Shown: positions 1 to 5,834, counted from the stretch's first letter. The stretch is DNA of 7,308 nt from Patescibacteria group bacterium (GCA_024654485.1 JANLHO010000056.1:1-7308); one strand, 5' to 3'. Numbers and translations: made by a program. The notes: generated from the sequence alone by a model not told the origin.

Positions 1-220
1 CCGGCTTCAGGTCTTCGGCGATGTCCACTGTCGTCACTGCCACGCCACGAGCTGCTAGCTCGCGCGCGACTATACCTTCCCCTACGCCCACCTCAAGAAG
101 CTTCTTTGCGCCGGTCTTCTCTACGAGCGCTAGCTGGTGCCAATATGAATTCCATCTCTCCTGCGAGCGGTATGCTCCGCCCGCATAATGAGATTTATCA
201 ACTTGCGCGGAATAGCTCAT
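1..220 (-). CDS. Class I SAM-dependent methyltransferase, N-terminal part (runs off the window)
   Basis: The first 73 codons are visible, starting MSYSAQVDKSHYAGGAYRSQ; the rest lies beyond position 1. Residues 41-49 (LLEVGVGEG) match the glycine-rich SAM-binding motif I of Rossmann-fold methyltransferases. Residues 63-67 (TTVDI) end in the acidic residue expected after strand 2, which binds the ribose of SAM. The stretch before motif I, with RWNSYWHQ at 23-30, resembles a methyltransferase type I recall from CPR glycan clusters. The start is the ATG inside an ATGA overlap with the stop of the upstream GT4 gene. No Shine-Dalgarno is visible, so translational coupling is likely. The methyl acceptor cannot be read from this fragment. 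Its position at the end of a glycosyltransferase operon suggests a sugar or glycan-related substrate, which is inference. Confidence 0.87.
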   Translation of the reverse strand, partial: MSYSAQVDKSHYAGGAYRSQERWNSYWHQLALVEKTGAKKLLEVGVGEGIVARELAARGVAVTTVDIAEDLKP

Positions 221-1284
221 GAGCCGAGTTTGGTAAGGATAGCGGGAATGAGCCGTGCAAGCGAGTGTTCGCGCTCTACTGTCGCGCGTAATTCTGCCAT
301 ATCGGTACCGTGTGCGCGCAGTAGTGCATCCGCGACCGACTCCGGAGAATACTTCTCTACGAAAAGTCCGTATTGCGAGAGCATCTCGCGGAATGTTTCG
401 TTGGTGGTAACCGTCGGCACGGATGCCGCGAGCGCTTCAAGGACCGCCTTGTCCACGCCCCCCGTCTCGGACAAATTGAGGAAAACGTCCGCCTTTGCCA
501 ATAGGTCGGGAACCTCGCCGTGCGACACGGGTCCCAAAATGTGCACGCCCGCCGCATACGGGCTCTTAGAGATCTCGGCACGCATGCGTGCTTCGTAGGA
601 CTTATCCGCGCTCGTAATCGGGCCGCCCGCTATAGCAAAAGTGAACGGCACGCCTCGTTCATGCAGGACGTCCAATACTTGGAGCATCTCCATAACGCGC
701 TTTGAGGGGCTTATACGACCTATGGTAAGGATGCGCAAAGATGCATCTCCCGCTTCGGTGCGCGGCTTGAAAATTGATGTGTCTATGCCATGCCCCACCG
801 GCACGACCTTGTTGCTCTTGAGTCGTATGCTCTCGGTATTGGCGGTGAAAACAACGTTTGCGAACATATCGGCAATGCGCAAGTACGGCGCGACCCTCTT
901 GTGCACATACCACAGTCCGACTTTCTTATTCCACAAACGCCAGAACCAGCCGCCCAAGACGACGTATTCCGGATTCATGTGAACGAAAACGGCATCGTAC
1001 TCGTCACGCAGCGCTATGATATGACGATAAAAATTCCTGACGTAGAACATGCGCGCTTTTGCTTTATCCAAACCCCGTGAGTCCGCAGGACTTTTACGGG
1101 GCTTCCCCAGCGAATGCACAGTAACGTTCTCCGGCAGCTCGTGCCGCCCCTCTTTCAGACAAATGACGTGCACATGCTCGCAATGCTTCGCGAACTCGGC
1201 TATCCAGCGATGAAAAAAGCCCAAGACCGGATCATCAAGGTCAACGGCTTGTGTGCATATCAGAAGCCGTGGACCAATCGCCAT
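217..1284 (-). CDS. GT4-family glycosyltransferase (GT-B), paralogue of the fused GT4 domain upstream
   Basis: 355 residues, a usual length for a retaining GT-B enzyme that moves a sugar from a nucleotide donor, probably at the inner membrane face. The N-terminal Rossmann domain (about 1-160) carries GFFHRW at 22-27, HSLGKP at 57-62 and HMNPEY at 102-107. The donor domain carries VGHGID at 163-168, GRISPSKR at 189-196 (phosphate-contacting Arg/Lys region) and SETGGVDKAVLE at 272-283. In the usual EX7E motif the second Glu is E283, but the first position (275) is Gly, so the motif is incomplete. The same landmarks occur in the C-terminal half of the preceding gene, which points to tandem duplication. 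The gap to that gene is 3 bases. Only a weak purine stretch (GGGAAAA) precedes the ATG. The stop overlaps the methyltransferase start. Donor and acceptor are unknown. Confidence 0.92.
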   Translation of the reverse strand: MAIGPRLLICTQAVDLDDPVLGFFHRWIAEFAKHCEHVHVICLKEGRHELPENVTVHSLGKPRKSPADSRGLDKAKARMFYVRNFYRHIIALRDEYDAVFVHMNPEYVVLGGWFWRLWNKKVGLWYVHKRVAPYLRIADMFANVVFTANTESIRLKSNKVVPVGHGIDTSIFKPRTEAGDASLRILTIGRISPSKRVMEMLQVLDVLHERGVPFTFAIAGGPITSADKSYEARMRAEISKSPYAAGVHILGPVSHGEVPDLLAKADVFLNLSETGGVDKAVLEALAASVPTVTTNETFREMLSQYGLFVEKYSPESVADALLRAHGTDMAELRATVEREHSLARLIPAILTKLGS

Positions 1285-1287
1285 ATT

Positions 1288-3297
1288 CTATTTTCCCGTC
1301 TGGCCGCCCTTGCGACGAAGCATTTCAAGCATCGCCGGAACGACCGACGAGAGCGCGTGCTCGCGGCGCACATAAGCAATGAGCTTGCCGCGCTCGCGTT
1401 CGCGCTCCTCGGGCGAGAGCGCTAGCGCGGCGGTGATCGCTTCTGATACGCTCTTTTCGTCCGACTTCGGTACGAAAAGTCGTTCGTCCACGACCCAGCG
1501 AAGGATGGGGTCGGCAGTCACTACGATGCACCCCGCGCCGCATGCCTCAAAAAGCGTTTTGTTGAACCCTCTCCGCGAGCCGATGTGTACGAAAATATCG
1601 TGCTTGGCATAGACATCGGGCGTCTTGTCGTGCGGGACGCTGCCGCGGAAGGTGACGAGACCTCTCTTCTCCAGCTCCGCGGAGTTCTTGCGAAGCTCCT
1701 TGAGATACTTATCGTCCCCAGAGCCCGACGCTCCGTAGATATCAAAAGAAAATCGGCTATTATTCTTCGCAATGCGACCAAGCGCGGCAAGCGTGGTGTC
1801 CAGCCGCTTTTCCGCCGTTATTCTCCCCAAAAAGAGCATGGAATCCGGGCCAGCCTTTCTCTCCGCGACGTCGTACATATCTACGTCCACTCCCATCGGT
1901 ATTTTGCGCGCGTGAGGGAGCTGCGATACATAGGAATCCGGACTTGAGTAGAAAAGCACATCTGCGAGGGATGCGGCGACACGCGTACGGAGAGAAGCGC
2001 GCGCGTCGTTGTACCAGAATCCCACGCGCTTCCCGAGAAGCCGCCAGAGCAGACCTCCGATGAGCAGGTACTCCGGATTGAGATGTACGAGAACATCGTC
2101 GTACTCATGGCGGTATTTCCATGCATAGTGGATAAAGCGTATGCCGTAGCGCAGTCTCTTTATCAGGTGGATGCCGCGCGCCGCCTCCGTGCCATGTGAG
2201 CCAGCAGTGCTTTTGTGGGGTTTGCCGAGCGAGTGTTCGGAGACGTTGGCAGGAAGCTCTCCCTCACCCCGACCGAGGCACACGACGTGCACGCGCGAAG
2301 CATGTCGGGCGAATTCCTCTACCCACCGGTGGAAAAAGCCGAGCAGAGGGTCCGCCCTATCCAAGGCCTCGGTCGCTATCAGGAGCCTGACCGGGGAATA
2401 CACCGAGCTAAGCTCCGGTACTTCCACGCTAGGCGCCGCTCCCGCGAGTACATCCGTACCATATACATCCTCAAGAATATCCAAGTCCTTTCCGGTAGAG
2501 CGCAAAAGATCTATGTTCTTTTCCTCCATCGCCTTCAATACGGCGATGCCGTGCTCGTCGGGAAGCTTTTGCTCATACTCCGCGCGGAGCGCGGCGACAT
2601 CCTTTATGAAGCAATGTCCTCCGGCGCCGCGTCCGCTCTTGTGCACCGGGCGGGCGTAGCGGTTGGATATCATCGGGTCGGCCTCCATGGCCTTCTGGAC
2701 CAGATTCCAGTCGCACCCGTGCGCGGAGGCGAAGTCGTACATGAGATTGAAAAAGACGACCTGCGTATAGCCGCTCCCGTTGTGCGTGTATTTTATTATC
2801 TCCGCTTCCGTGCTACTGCACGTGAGACTGAAAGGCGCGCTCGGGAGTACCGCGTGTATCTCCTCCGCTATCTCCCTCTGGCGCGGCGAATCGTCCGTAA
2901 GACCCACGACATTGGAGAAGGGGTGGGCGGCATCGTGCGCCGCCGTCGCTTCGCTTAAAAATTCCGGCGAATAGATAACGGTGCGGTCAGGATATTCTTT
3001 TTGCAGCCGCCTCGCCGTCCCCGGCACGATGGTTGACTTGATGACCGCTGTTTTATCCTTGCCCACCAGCTCTATGCCAGCTCGGACGATGGAGAAATCA
3101 AAGCCCTTTGGCGTCGTCGGGGTCGGAACGGCGATGAAGACGATGTCGCAATCCCGTATCTTATCCTTATTGGCGATGTACGGCTCTTCCAGCGAGTACC
3201 TGACGACCCGATATCCGCGCCGCTCAAAATCATCAGCGTAATTCTTCCCGATGAATCCCTGTCCTATGAATCCGATGAGCGGTTTTTGGCCTTTCAT
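1288..3297 (-). CDS. Fusion protein: short UDP-glucose/GDP-mannose dehydrogenase-like domain + GT4 glycosyltransferase
   Basis: 669 residues in one open frame. Residues 1-283 are dehydrogenase-like: NAD-binding GQGFIG at 12-17, AVPTPTTP at 56-63, KSTIVPGT at 87-94, SPEFLSE at 110-116, IIKYTHN at 167-173 and GRGAGGHCFIKD at 222-233. These match the catalytic elements of UDP-glucose dehydrogenases, including Lys169, Asn173 and the thiol Cys229. The third, nucleotide-binding domain of that family is absent. A linker rich in Ala, Pro, Ser and Val (about 284-300) leads to a GT4 module (about 302-669) with GFFHRW at 320-325, HLNPEY at 405-410, GRITAEKR at 491-498 and GFNKTLFE at 577-584. Its EX7E motif keeps E584 but has Arg at 576. 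The GT half is a clear relative of the next gene. The ATG overlaps the upstream stop as ATGA and has no Shine-Dalgarno. The sugar substrate is unknown; uronic acid formation is possible but unproven. Confidence 0.93.
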   Translation of the reverse strand: MKGQKPLIGFIGQGFIGKNYADDFERRGYRVVRYSLEEPYIANKDKIRDCDIVFIAVPTPTTPKGFDFSIVRAGIELVGKDKTAVIKSTIVPGTARRLQKEYPDRTVIYSPEFLSEATAAHDAAHPFSNVVGLTDDSPRQREIAEEIHAVLPSAPFSLTCSSTEAEIIKYTHNGSGYTQVVFFNLMYDFASAHGCDWNLVQKAMEADPMISNRYARPVHKSGRGAGGHCFIKDVAALRAEYEQKLPDEHGIAVLKAMEEKNIDLLRSTGKDLDILEDVYGTDVLAGAAPSVEVPELSSVYSPVRLLIATEALDRADPLLGFFHRWVEEFARHASRVHVVCLGRGEGELPANVSEHSLGKPHKSTAGSHGTEAARGIHLIKRLRYGIRFIHYAWKYRHEYDDVLVHLNPEYLLIGGLLWRLLGKRVGFWYNDARASLRTRVAASLADVLFYSSPDSYVSQLPHARKIPMGVDVDMYDVAERKAGPDSMLFLGRITAEKRLDTTLAALGRIAKNNSRFSFDIYGASGSGDDKYLKELRKNSAELEKRGLVTFRGSVPHDKTPDVYAKHDIFVHIGSRRGFNKTLFEACGAGCIVVTADPILRWVVDERLFVPKSDEKSVSEAITAALALSPEERERERGKLIAYVRREHALSSVVPAMLEMLRRKGGQTGK

Positions 3298-4424
3298 TGC
3301 GCTGTATTATGTCGTTTTTCGGAGGGAACGCAACAAGCCGCGACGTTATCGCGGTACGCGCCGACGTACTCGTCAAAACTTTTGTACGGATAATCCTTGA
3401 GCTCTCCCGCGCGCGGACCGCTCTTGAACCACTCCAGAAGTGCATCAGCGAACTTCTCTTCCGTCGTCACGATGGCGCCCGCTTCGCGCGCGACTCCCAC
3501 ATCGGTGGAGAGGACAGGCACCGCCCTCGCAAGCGCCTCCACGATGACGAGGCCGTACCCTTCATAGCGCGAAGTGACGAGCGCTATATCGGCAAGCGCG
3601 TAATACGGCGCGGCGTCTTTCTCCCCCTCAAAGAAAACGCGGTGCGATACGCCAAGTCGTGCGGCAAGCGCCTCCAGCCCTGCGCGCTCGCTCCCGCCGC
3701 CGACGATAATGAGGCACGAATCTTTTGCCTCGCCCGTAGGGCTATGGCCGAGGGGCGATGACTCTGCGAACGCGCGTACGGCGAGGCCGACATTTTTCTC
3801 CGGCTCCAGCCGCGCAACGACCAGCAGCTTTGACTTGAAAGATACGAAGCGCGCCTCCAACGCCGCATCCGGCGGCGCGTTCTTGAATCTCTCTATGTCC
3901 GCGAATATGGGAAGAATGGTGGGAGTAGCTTGTAGCTTGTAGCTTGCAGCTTGCAGCGAATCCTTGATGCGGGCGGATACGACGCGGATGCCGCTGGCGC
4001 GATGGAGGACGAAGCGGGCGATAATCACGCGGATTCGGTTGCGGAGCGAATGCGGCGCATACTCCGGCGAGAGAAAGTCCGTGTGCACTTGCACGTGCAG
4101 CGGCACGCGCAGACGCTTCGCGACGAACCATGCGACGAGACCCGACTCAAAAGGGTCCTGCACGGAAACGACATCGGGCCGCGGGAGCGTACGCGCGATG
4201 CGATATGCGTCTAATCCGTAGGAAAGGCGCGAGACTGAATTGGTCGGATACACGGCAAGCTCTCCTTCCGAGTAGCTCTTCGCGCCGTCGCTTTTCAGCG
4301 AGAAGCCGATGATATACAGATGCCCGAATTTATCGGCATACGCTTTTTGGCGCGATGCCGCAGGCGTGCCGGAGAAAAGTATCCCCCGCTTTGACCTGTC
4401 CGAGCCGATTTGGAGGACCCTCAT
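3294..4424 (-). CDS. GT4-family glycosyltransferase with canonical EX7E motif and internal tandem repeat
   Basis: 376 residues. Visible landmarks are VQDPFESG at 88-95 and VQVHTDFLSPEY at 111-122 in the acceptor domain, PIFADIERF at 172-180 at the domain junction, ARLEPEKN at 204-211 (phosphate-contacting Arg205 and Lys210), VGGGSE at 241-246, and EGYGLVIVE at 288-296, which gives an intact EX7E (E288, E296). This fits an active retaining GT-B transferase; donor and acceptor are not predictable. Two places look inserted relative to typical family members: a heptad-like LQAASYKLQAT at 157-167, encoded by a 7-base tandem repeat, and PLGHSPTGEAKDS at 224-236 just before a donor-domain strand. 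The start codon overlaps the stop of the preceding GT gene as ATGA, and the stop overlaps the fusion gene's ATG in the same way. No Shine-Dalgarno is visible. The C-terminal tail (about 361-376) is poorly structured. Confidence 0.93.
   Translation of the reverse strand: MRVLQIGSDRSKRGILFSGTPAASRQKAYADKFGHLYIIGFSLKSDGAKSYSEGELAVYPTNSVSRLSYGLDAYRIARTLPRPDVVSVQDPFESGLVAWFVAKRLRVPLHVQVHTDFLSPEYAPHSLRNRIRVIIARFVLHRASGIRVVSARIKDSLQAASYKLQATPTILPIFADIERFKNAPPDAALEARFVSFKSKLLVVARLEPEKNVGLAVRAFAESSPLGHSPTGEAKDSCLIIVGGGSERAGLEALAARLGVSHRVFFEGEKDAAPYYALADIALVTSRYEGYGLVIVEALARAVPVLSTDVGVAREAGAIVTTEEKFADALLEWFKSGPRAGELKDYPYKSFDEYVGAYRDNVAACCVPSEKRHNTAQ
3730..3758 (-). repeat. Weak inverted repeat in a probable inserted loop of the GT4 gene
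   Basis: TCGCCC at 3730-3735 pairs with GGGCGA at 3753-3758, with a possible inner 3-bp stem (3740-3742 with 3747-3749). It lies in the part encoding SPLGHSPTGE, which looks like a loop insertion between a helix and the strand CLIIVGGG. The stem is short and could arise by chance in GC-rich coding DNA. Confidence 0.35.
3926..3957 (-). repeat. Heptanucleotide tandem repeat inside a GT4 coding sequence
   Basis: On the plus strand there are three perfect TAGCTTG units (3926-3932, 3933-3939, 3940-3946), one CAGCTTG unit (3947-3953) and a partial CAGC (3954-3957). On the coding strand this gives LQAASYKLQAT, with a seven-residue period because three 7-base units make seven codons. Since 7 is not a multiple of 3, gain or loss of one unit changes the frame. 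Loss of one unit brings a TAG at 3893-3895 into frame about ten codons later. Gain of one unit leads into a frame that stays open to about 3742. Either product lacks the donor-binding domain with the EX7E motif. Confidence 0.9.
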
Positions 4425-5422
4425 ACGGTTTTCGTAATGAGCGTTAAGAATTCTCTAGCGATATCATCGTACGTGCGCACTTCATTGAAGATAGCTATCT
4501 TCATCCGCAGGAGCTCGTAGTGCTCCGGATCGGCCAGCTTCTCAATGCCGCGCGCCATATCTGCTTCGTCCAGCGGGTCCACGATGACTCCGTATTCGCC
4601 GAAGCGCTGCGCGTACGCCGAGTACTTTGTGAGGAGGAAGGGTTTGCCGCACCGGATGGAATCTATGATGTAGTTGGGTGTGATGTCGCTTATAGAAGGC
4701 AGTGCGACGGCGTAGCAGGAGCGCATGCGCTCAGCGAGCTCCGCATGCGGGAGAGTGCCCGTCTCCAGCTCTATATCGGTATATTCCTTCTTGGCCTCGG
4801 CGAATGCGCGAGTAAATGCTGCGATATTTTTCAGCGCAATATCGCGACTATAGAGGATAAAGTTCTTTTTCTTAGGGGCCAACGGAGCGAGTTTCTGCAG
4901 AATGGCATTTTCAATGACGCTGATCCGCGCAATGTCCAGAGCATATTCCTTTTGCCATATGTCGCGGAGCCACTCCGACGAGAAGGCCGCGCGACACCGG
5001 CGCAGAACGAAGCGGCTGATGCGGAACGCGGCGCGCTCTTTCCAATTCCACCGCTCGCGATGCCGATACATCTCCGGCAATGGCAAGAGGTCTTTCGTGC
5101 GCTCCACGTACATCTCCCACACGGCGTCGCCCCCGATACGCACTACCAGAGGAGTGCGCGTTAGCATGTGAGCAAGTGTGGCGGGAAACCCGACCGAAAA
5201 AGTATCAAAGGCGATAATGGCATCACTCCTCGTCGCGTACCAAAGAAGCTTGAGTGTGTATAGCGCGTGCCGGATGCCGATTGGAAGACGCTTCAGCCCG
5301 CCGTACAGGACGACGCGCACGTCGTGTCTCCGCTTTTCCAGGGCATGGGCTAACTCTTTCGCATACAGCGCCGGCCCGCCTATCTCCGGCGGGTACACTC
5401 CTGTCGCGATAATGATGCGCAT
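4421..5422 (-). CDS. GT4-like glycosyltransferase with Asp-for-Glu DX7D motif
   Basis: 333 residues, somewhat short for GT4 but complete. The N-terminus shows the GVYPPEIGGPALYAKEL loop at 8-24 (glycine-rich, acceptor-domain first loop) and VVRIGGDAVWE at 93-103. The donor half has YSRDIALKN at 191-199, where Arg193 and Lys198 fit the usual phosphate-contacting pair, and PSISDITPNYIID at 242-254. At the EX7E position both acids are Asp (D246 and D254). The family therefore looks functional but with shortened acidic side chains; whether that changes donor choice is unknown. It is the first gene of the tightly packed downstream block: 65 bases separate it from the small upstream gene, and its TGA overlaps the next ATG. 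No Shine-Dalgarno is visible before its ATG, although a possible promoter -10-like element and a GC hairpin lie just upstream. Confidence 0.9.
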   Translation of the reverse strand: MRIIIATGVYPPEIGGPALYAKELAHALEKRRHDVRVVLYGGLKRLPIGIRHALYTLKLLWYATRSDAIIAFDTFSVGFPATLAHMLTRTPLVVRIGGDAVWEMYVERTKDLLPLPEMYRHRERWNWKERAAFRISRFVLRRCRAAFSSEWLRDIWQKEYALDIARISVIENAILQKLAPLAPKKKNFILYSRDIALKNIAAFTRAFAEAKKEYTDIELETGTLPHAELAERMRSCYAVALPSISDITPNYIIDSIRCGKPFLLTKYSAYAQRFGEYGVIVDPLDEADMARGIEKLADPEHYELLRMKIAIFNEVRTYDDIAREFLTLITKTV

Positions 5423-5430
5423 TCGGTAAT

Positions 5431-5439
5431 GCTATAGCA
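5431..5439 (-). promoter_or_regulatory. Possible extended -10 element before the GT4 block
   Basis: The minus strand reads TGCTATAGC, which resembles an extended -10 (TG, one base, TATAGC against TATAAT), ending 8 bases before the GT4 ATG. It would give a very short leader. No -35 is recognisable because the GC hairpin occupies that place. The core GCTATAGC is also a palindrome. This is a weak call. Confidence 0.22.
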
Positions 5440-5447
5440 AATCATCA

Positions 5448-5468
5448 GGGGGCGCGAGTGGCGCCCCC
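5448..5468 (-). terminator. GC-rich hairpin between the small gene and the GT4 block (terminator or attenuator candidate)
   Basis: GGGGGCGC (5448-5455) pairs perfectly with GCGCCCCC (5461-5468) around a 5-base loop. It begins 19 bases after the stop of the small gene and ends 25 bases before the GT4 start. The RNA stem would be very stable. On the minus strand it is followed by TGATGATTTGC, which has no uninterrupted U-tract, so it is not a classical intrinsic terminator. It could pause or partly terminate transcription, protect the 3' end of the small transcript, or form a 5' leader structure for the GT block. Confidence 0.5.
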
Positions 5469-5487
5469 CGTCGTTTGTCGTTGCGGC

Positions 5488-5652
5488 TCACGATGCGTTC
5501 TTTGATCGGTGAGCAGCCCGCTCTCCTTCCATGAGGGATTGGCGGTCCTTGATCGATAGATCAACGGCTTGGGCATAGGCTGTCAGCCAAACTATACCCC
5601 ATCCGCCAAAAACCCACATGTAGGTTCTGAGGAAATCAAAATCTCTATACAT
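5488..5652 (-). CDS. Small single-pass membrane protein of unknown function (54 aa)
   Basis: I do not recognise this protein. The frame runs from an ATG to a TGA over 54 residues, starting MYRDFDFLRTYMWVFGGWGI. Residues about 11-30 form a hydrophobic, aromatic segment (three Trp, several Gly) long enough for one membrane span. The rest (about 31-54) is polar and charged (SIKDRQSL, EGERAAHRSKN). It has the only textbook Shine-Dalgarno in the window: AGGAGG, 5 bases before the ATG. That strongly supports a real, separately initiated gene even though it is short. It lies in the gap between two GT4 genes, preceded by a structured leader region and followed by a GC hairpin, so it may form its own small transcription unit. 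Possible roles include a membrane anchor or regulator for the glycan machinery, or a leader ORF acting through attenuation. All functional ideas are inference from position. Confidence 0.72.
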   Translation of the reverse strand: MYRDFDFLRTYMWVFGGWGIVWLTAYAQAVDLSIKDRQSLMEGERAAHRSKNAS

Positions 5653-5657
5653 ATGCA

Positions 5658-5663
5658 CCTCCT
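5658..5663 (-). promoter_or_regulatory. Strong Shine-Dalgarno AGGAGG for the small membrane-protein gene
   Basis: The minus strand reads GAGAGGAGGTGCATATG. AGGAGG is separated from the ATG by TGCAT (5 bases), which is near-ideal spacing. It fixes the start of the small gene and contrasts with the other genes here, which lack any clear site. Confidence 0.85.
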
Positions 5664-5710
5664 CTCAAAGCAAACACCCATACGCCAATATGTCCAAATG
5701 AGTTATCCCC

Positions 5711-5757
5711 CGAACCTACCGTTCGCCTATTCCCTCCTCCGCCGAGGCTTCGGACGG
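5711..5757 (-). other. Two small hairpins in the untranslated stretch upstream of the small gene
   Basis: CGAAC (5711-5715) pairs with GTTCG (5721-5725). CCG plus CCGA (5739-5745) pair with TCGG and CGG (5750-5753, 5755-5757), with one bulged base. They lie in the untranslated stretch 5653-5800 between the palindrome and the small gene's RBS. I see no riboswitch class, tRNA or confident promoter in that stretch. They could be part of a structured 5' leader or chance folds of GC-rich DNA. Confidence 0.35.
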
Positions 5758-5800
5758 GCGCAGCGCGCGAATTAGAGAATAGTTGGGAAAAGCGGATGGG

Positions 5801-5834
5801 AATATTCCAATATTCTGCAGAATATTGGAATATT
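5801..5834. repeat. Perfect 34-bp AT-rich palindrome
   Basis: The half-sequence AATATTCCAATATTC is followed by TGCA and then its exact reverse complement, so all 34 bases are self-complementary. It contains four AATATT units and a central CTGCAG. It starts 5 bases past the stop of the 416-residue GT4 gene and stands out as AT-rich against GC-rich surroundings. It could act as a transcript 3'-end stem, a dimeric protein-binding site, or a dispersed genomic repeat. The downstream sequence on the minus strand (CCCATCCGCTTTTCCC) has only a late, short T-run. Confidence 0.9.

Noticed and set aside
2380..2480. Dehydrogenase-GT junction as a frameshift or misassembly artefact
   Set aside because: The frame is continuous through the linker, both modules are complete at the junction, and both gene ends keep tight junctions with their neighbours. 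Reads would be needed to exclude it fully.
2215..2958. Long open frame on the plus strand antisense to the dehydrogenase-GT fusion
   Set aside because: It mirrors a gene with clear catalytic motifs. Its translation is Arg-rich with no recognisable domain, as expected for the antisense of GC-rich coding DNA.
3926..3957. CRISPR array or minisatellite expansion
   Set aside because: The unit is only 7 bases with no spacers and fewer than five copies. It is a short tandem repeat inside a gene.
4520..5164. Long plus-strand open frame antisense to the 333-residue GT
   Set aside because: No family features, no ribosome binding site, and fully inside a gene with conserved GT4 motifs. Treated as a shadow.
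5569..5775. Plus-strand open frame in the intergenic gap
   Set aside because: It overlaps the small minus-strand gene, has no Shine-Dalgarno, and its end is encoded by the GC hairpin region. The minus-strand frame has a perfect RBS and a coherent membrane segment.
5801..5834. Palindrome as a standard intrinsic terminator or a dif/Xer site
   Set aside because: The stem is AT-rich and not directly followed by a T-run, and the layout of two 11-bp arms around a 6-bp centre typical of dif is not seen. It is kept only as an unexplained palindrome.
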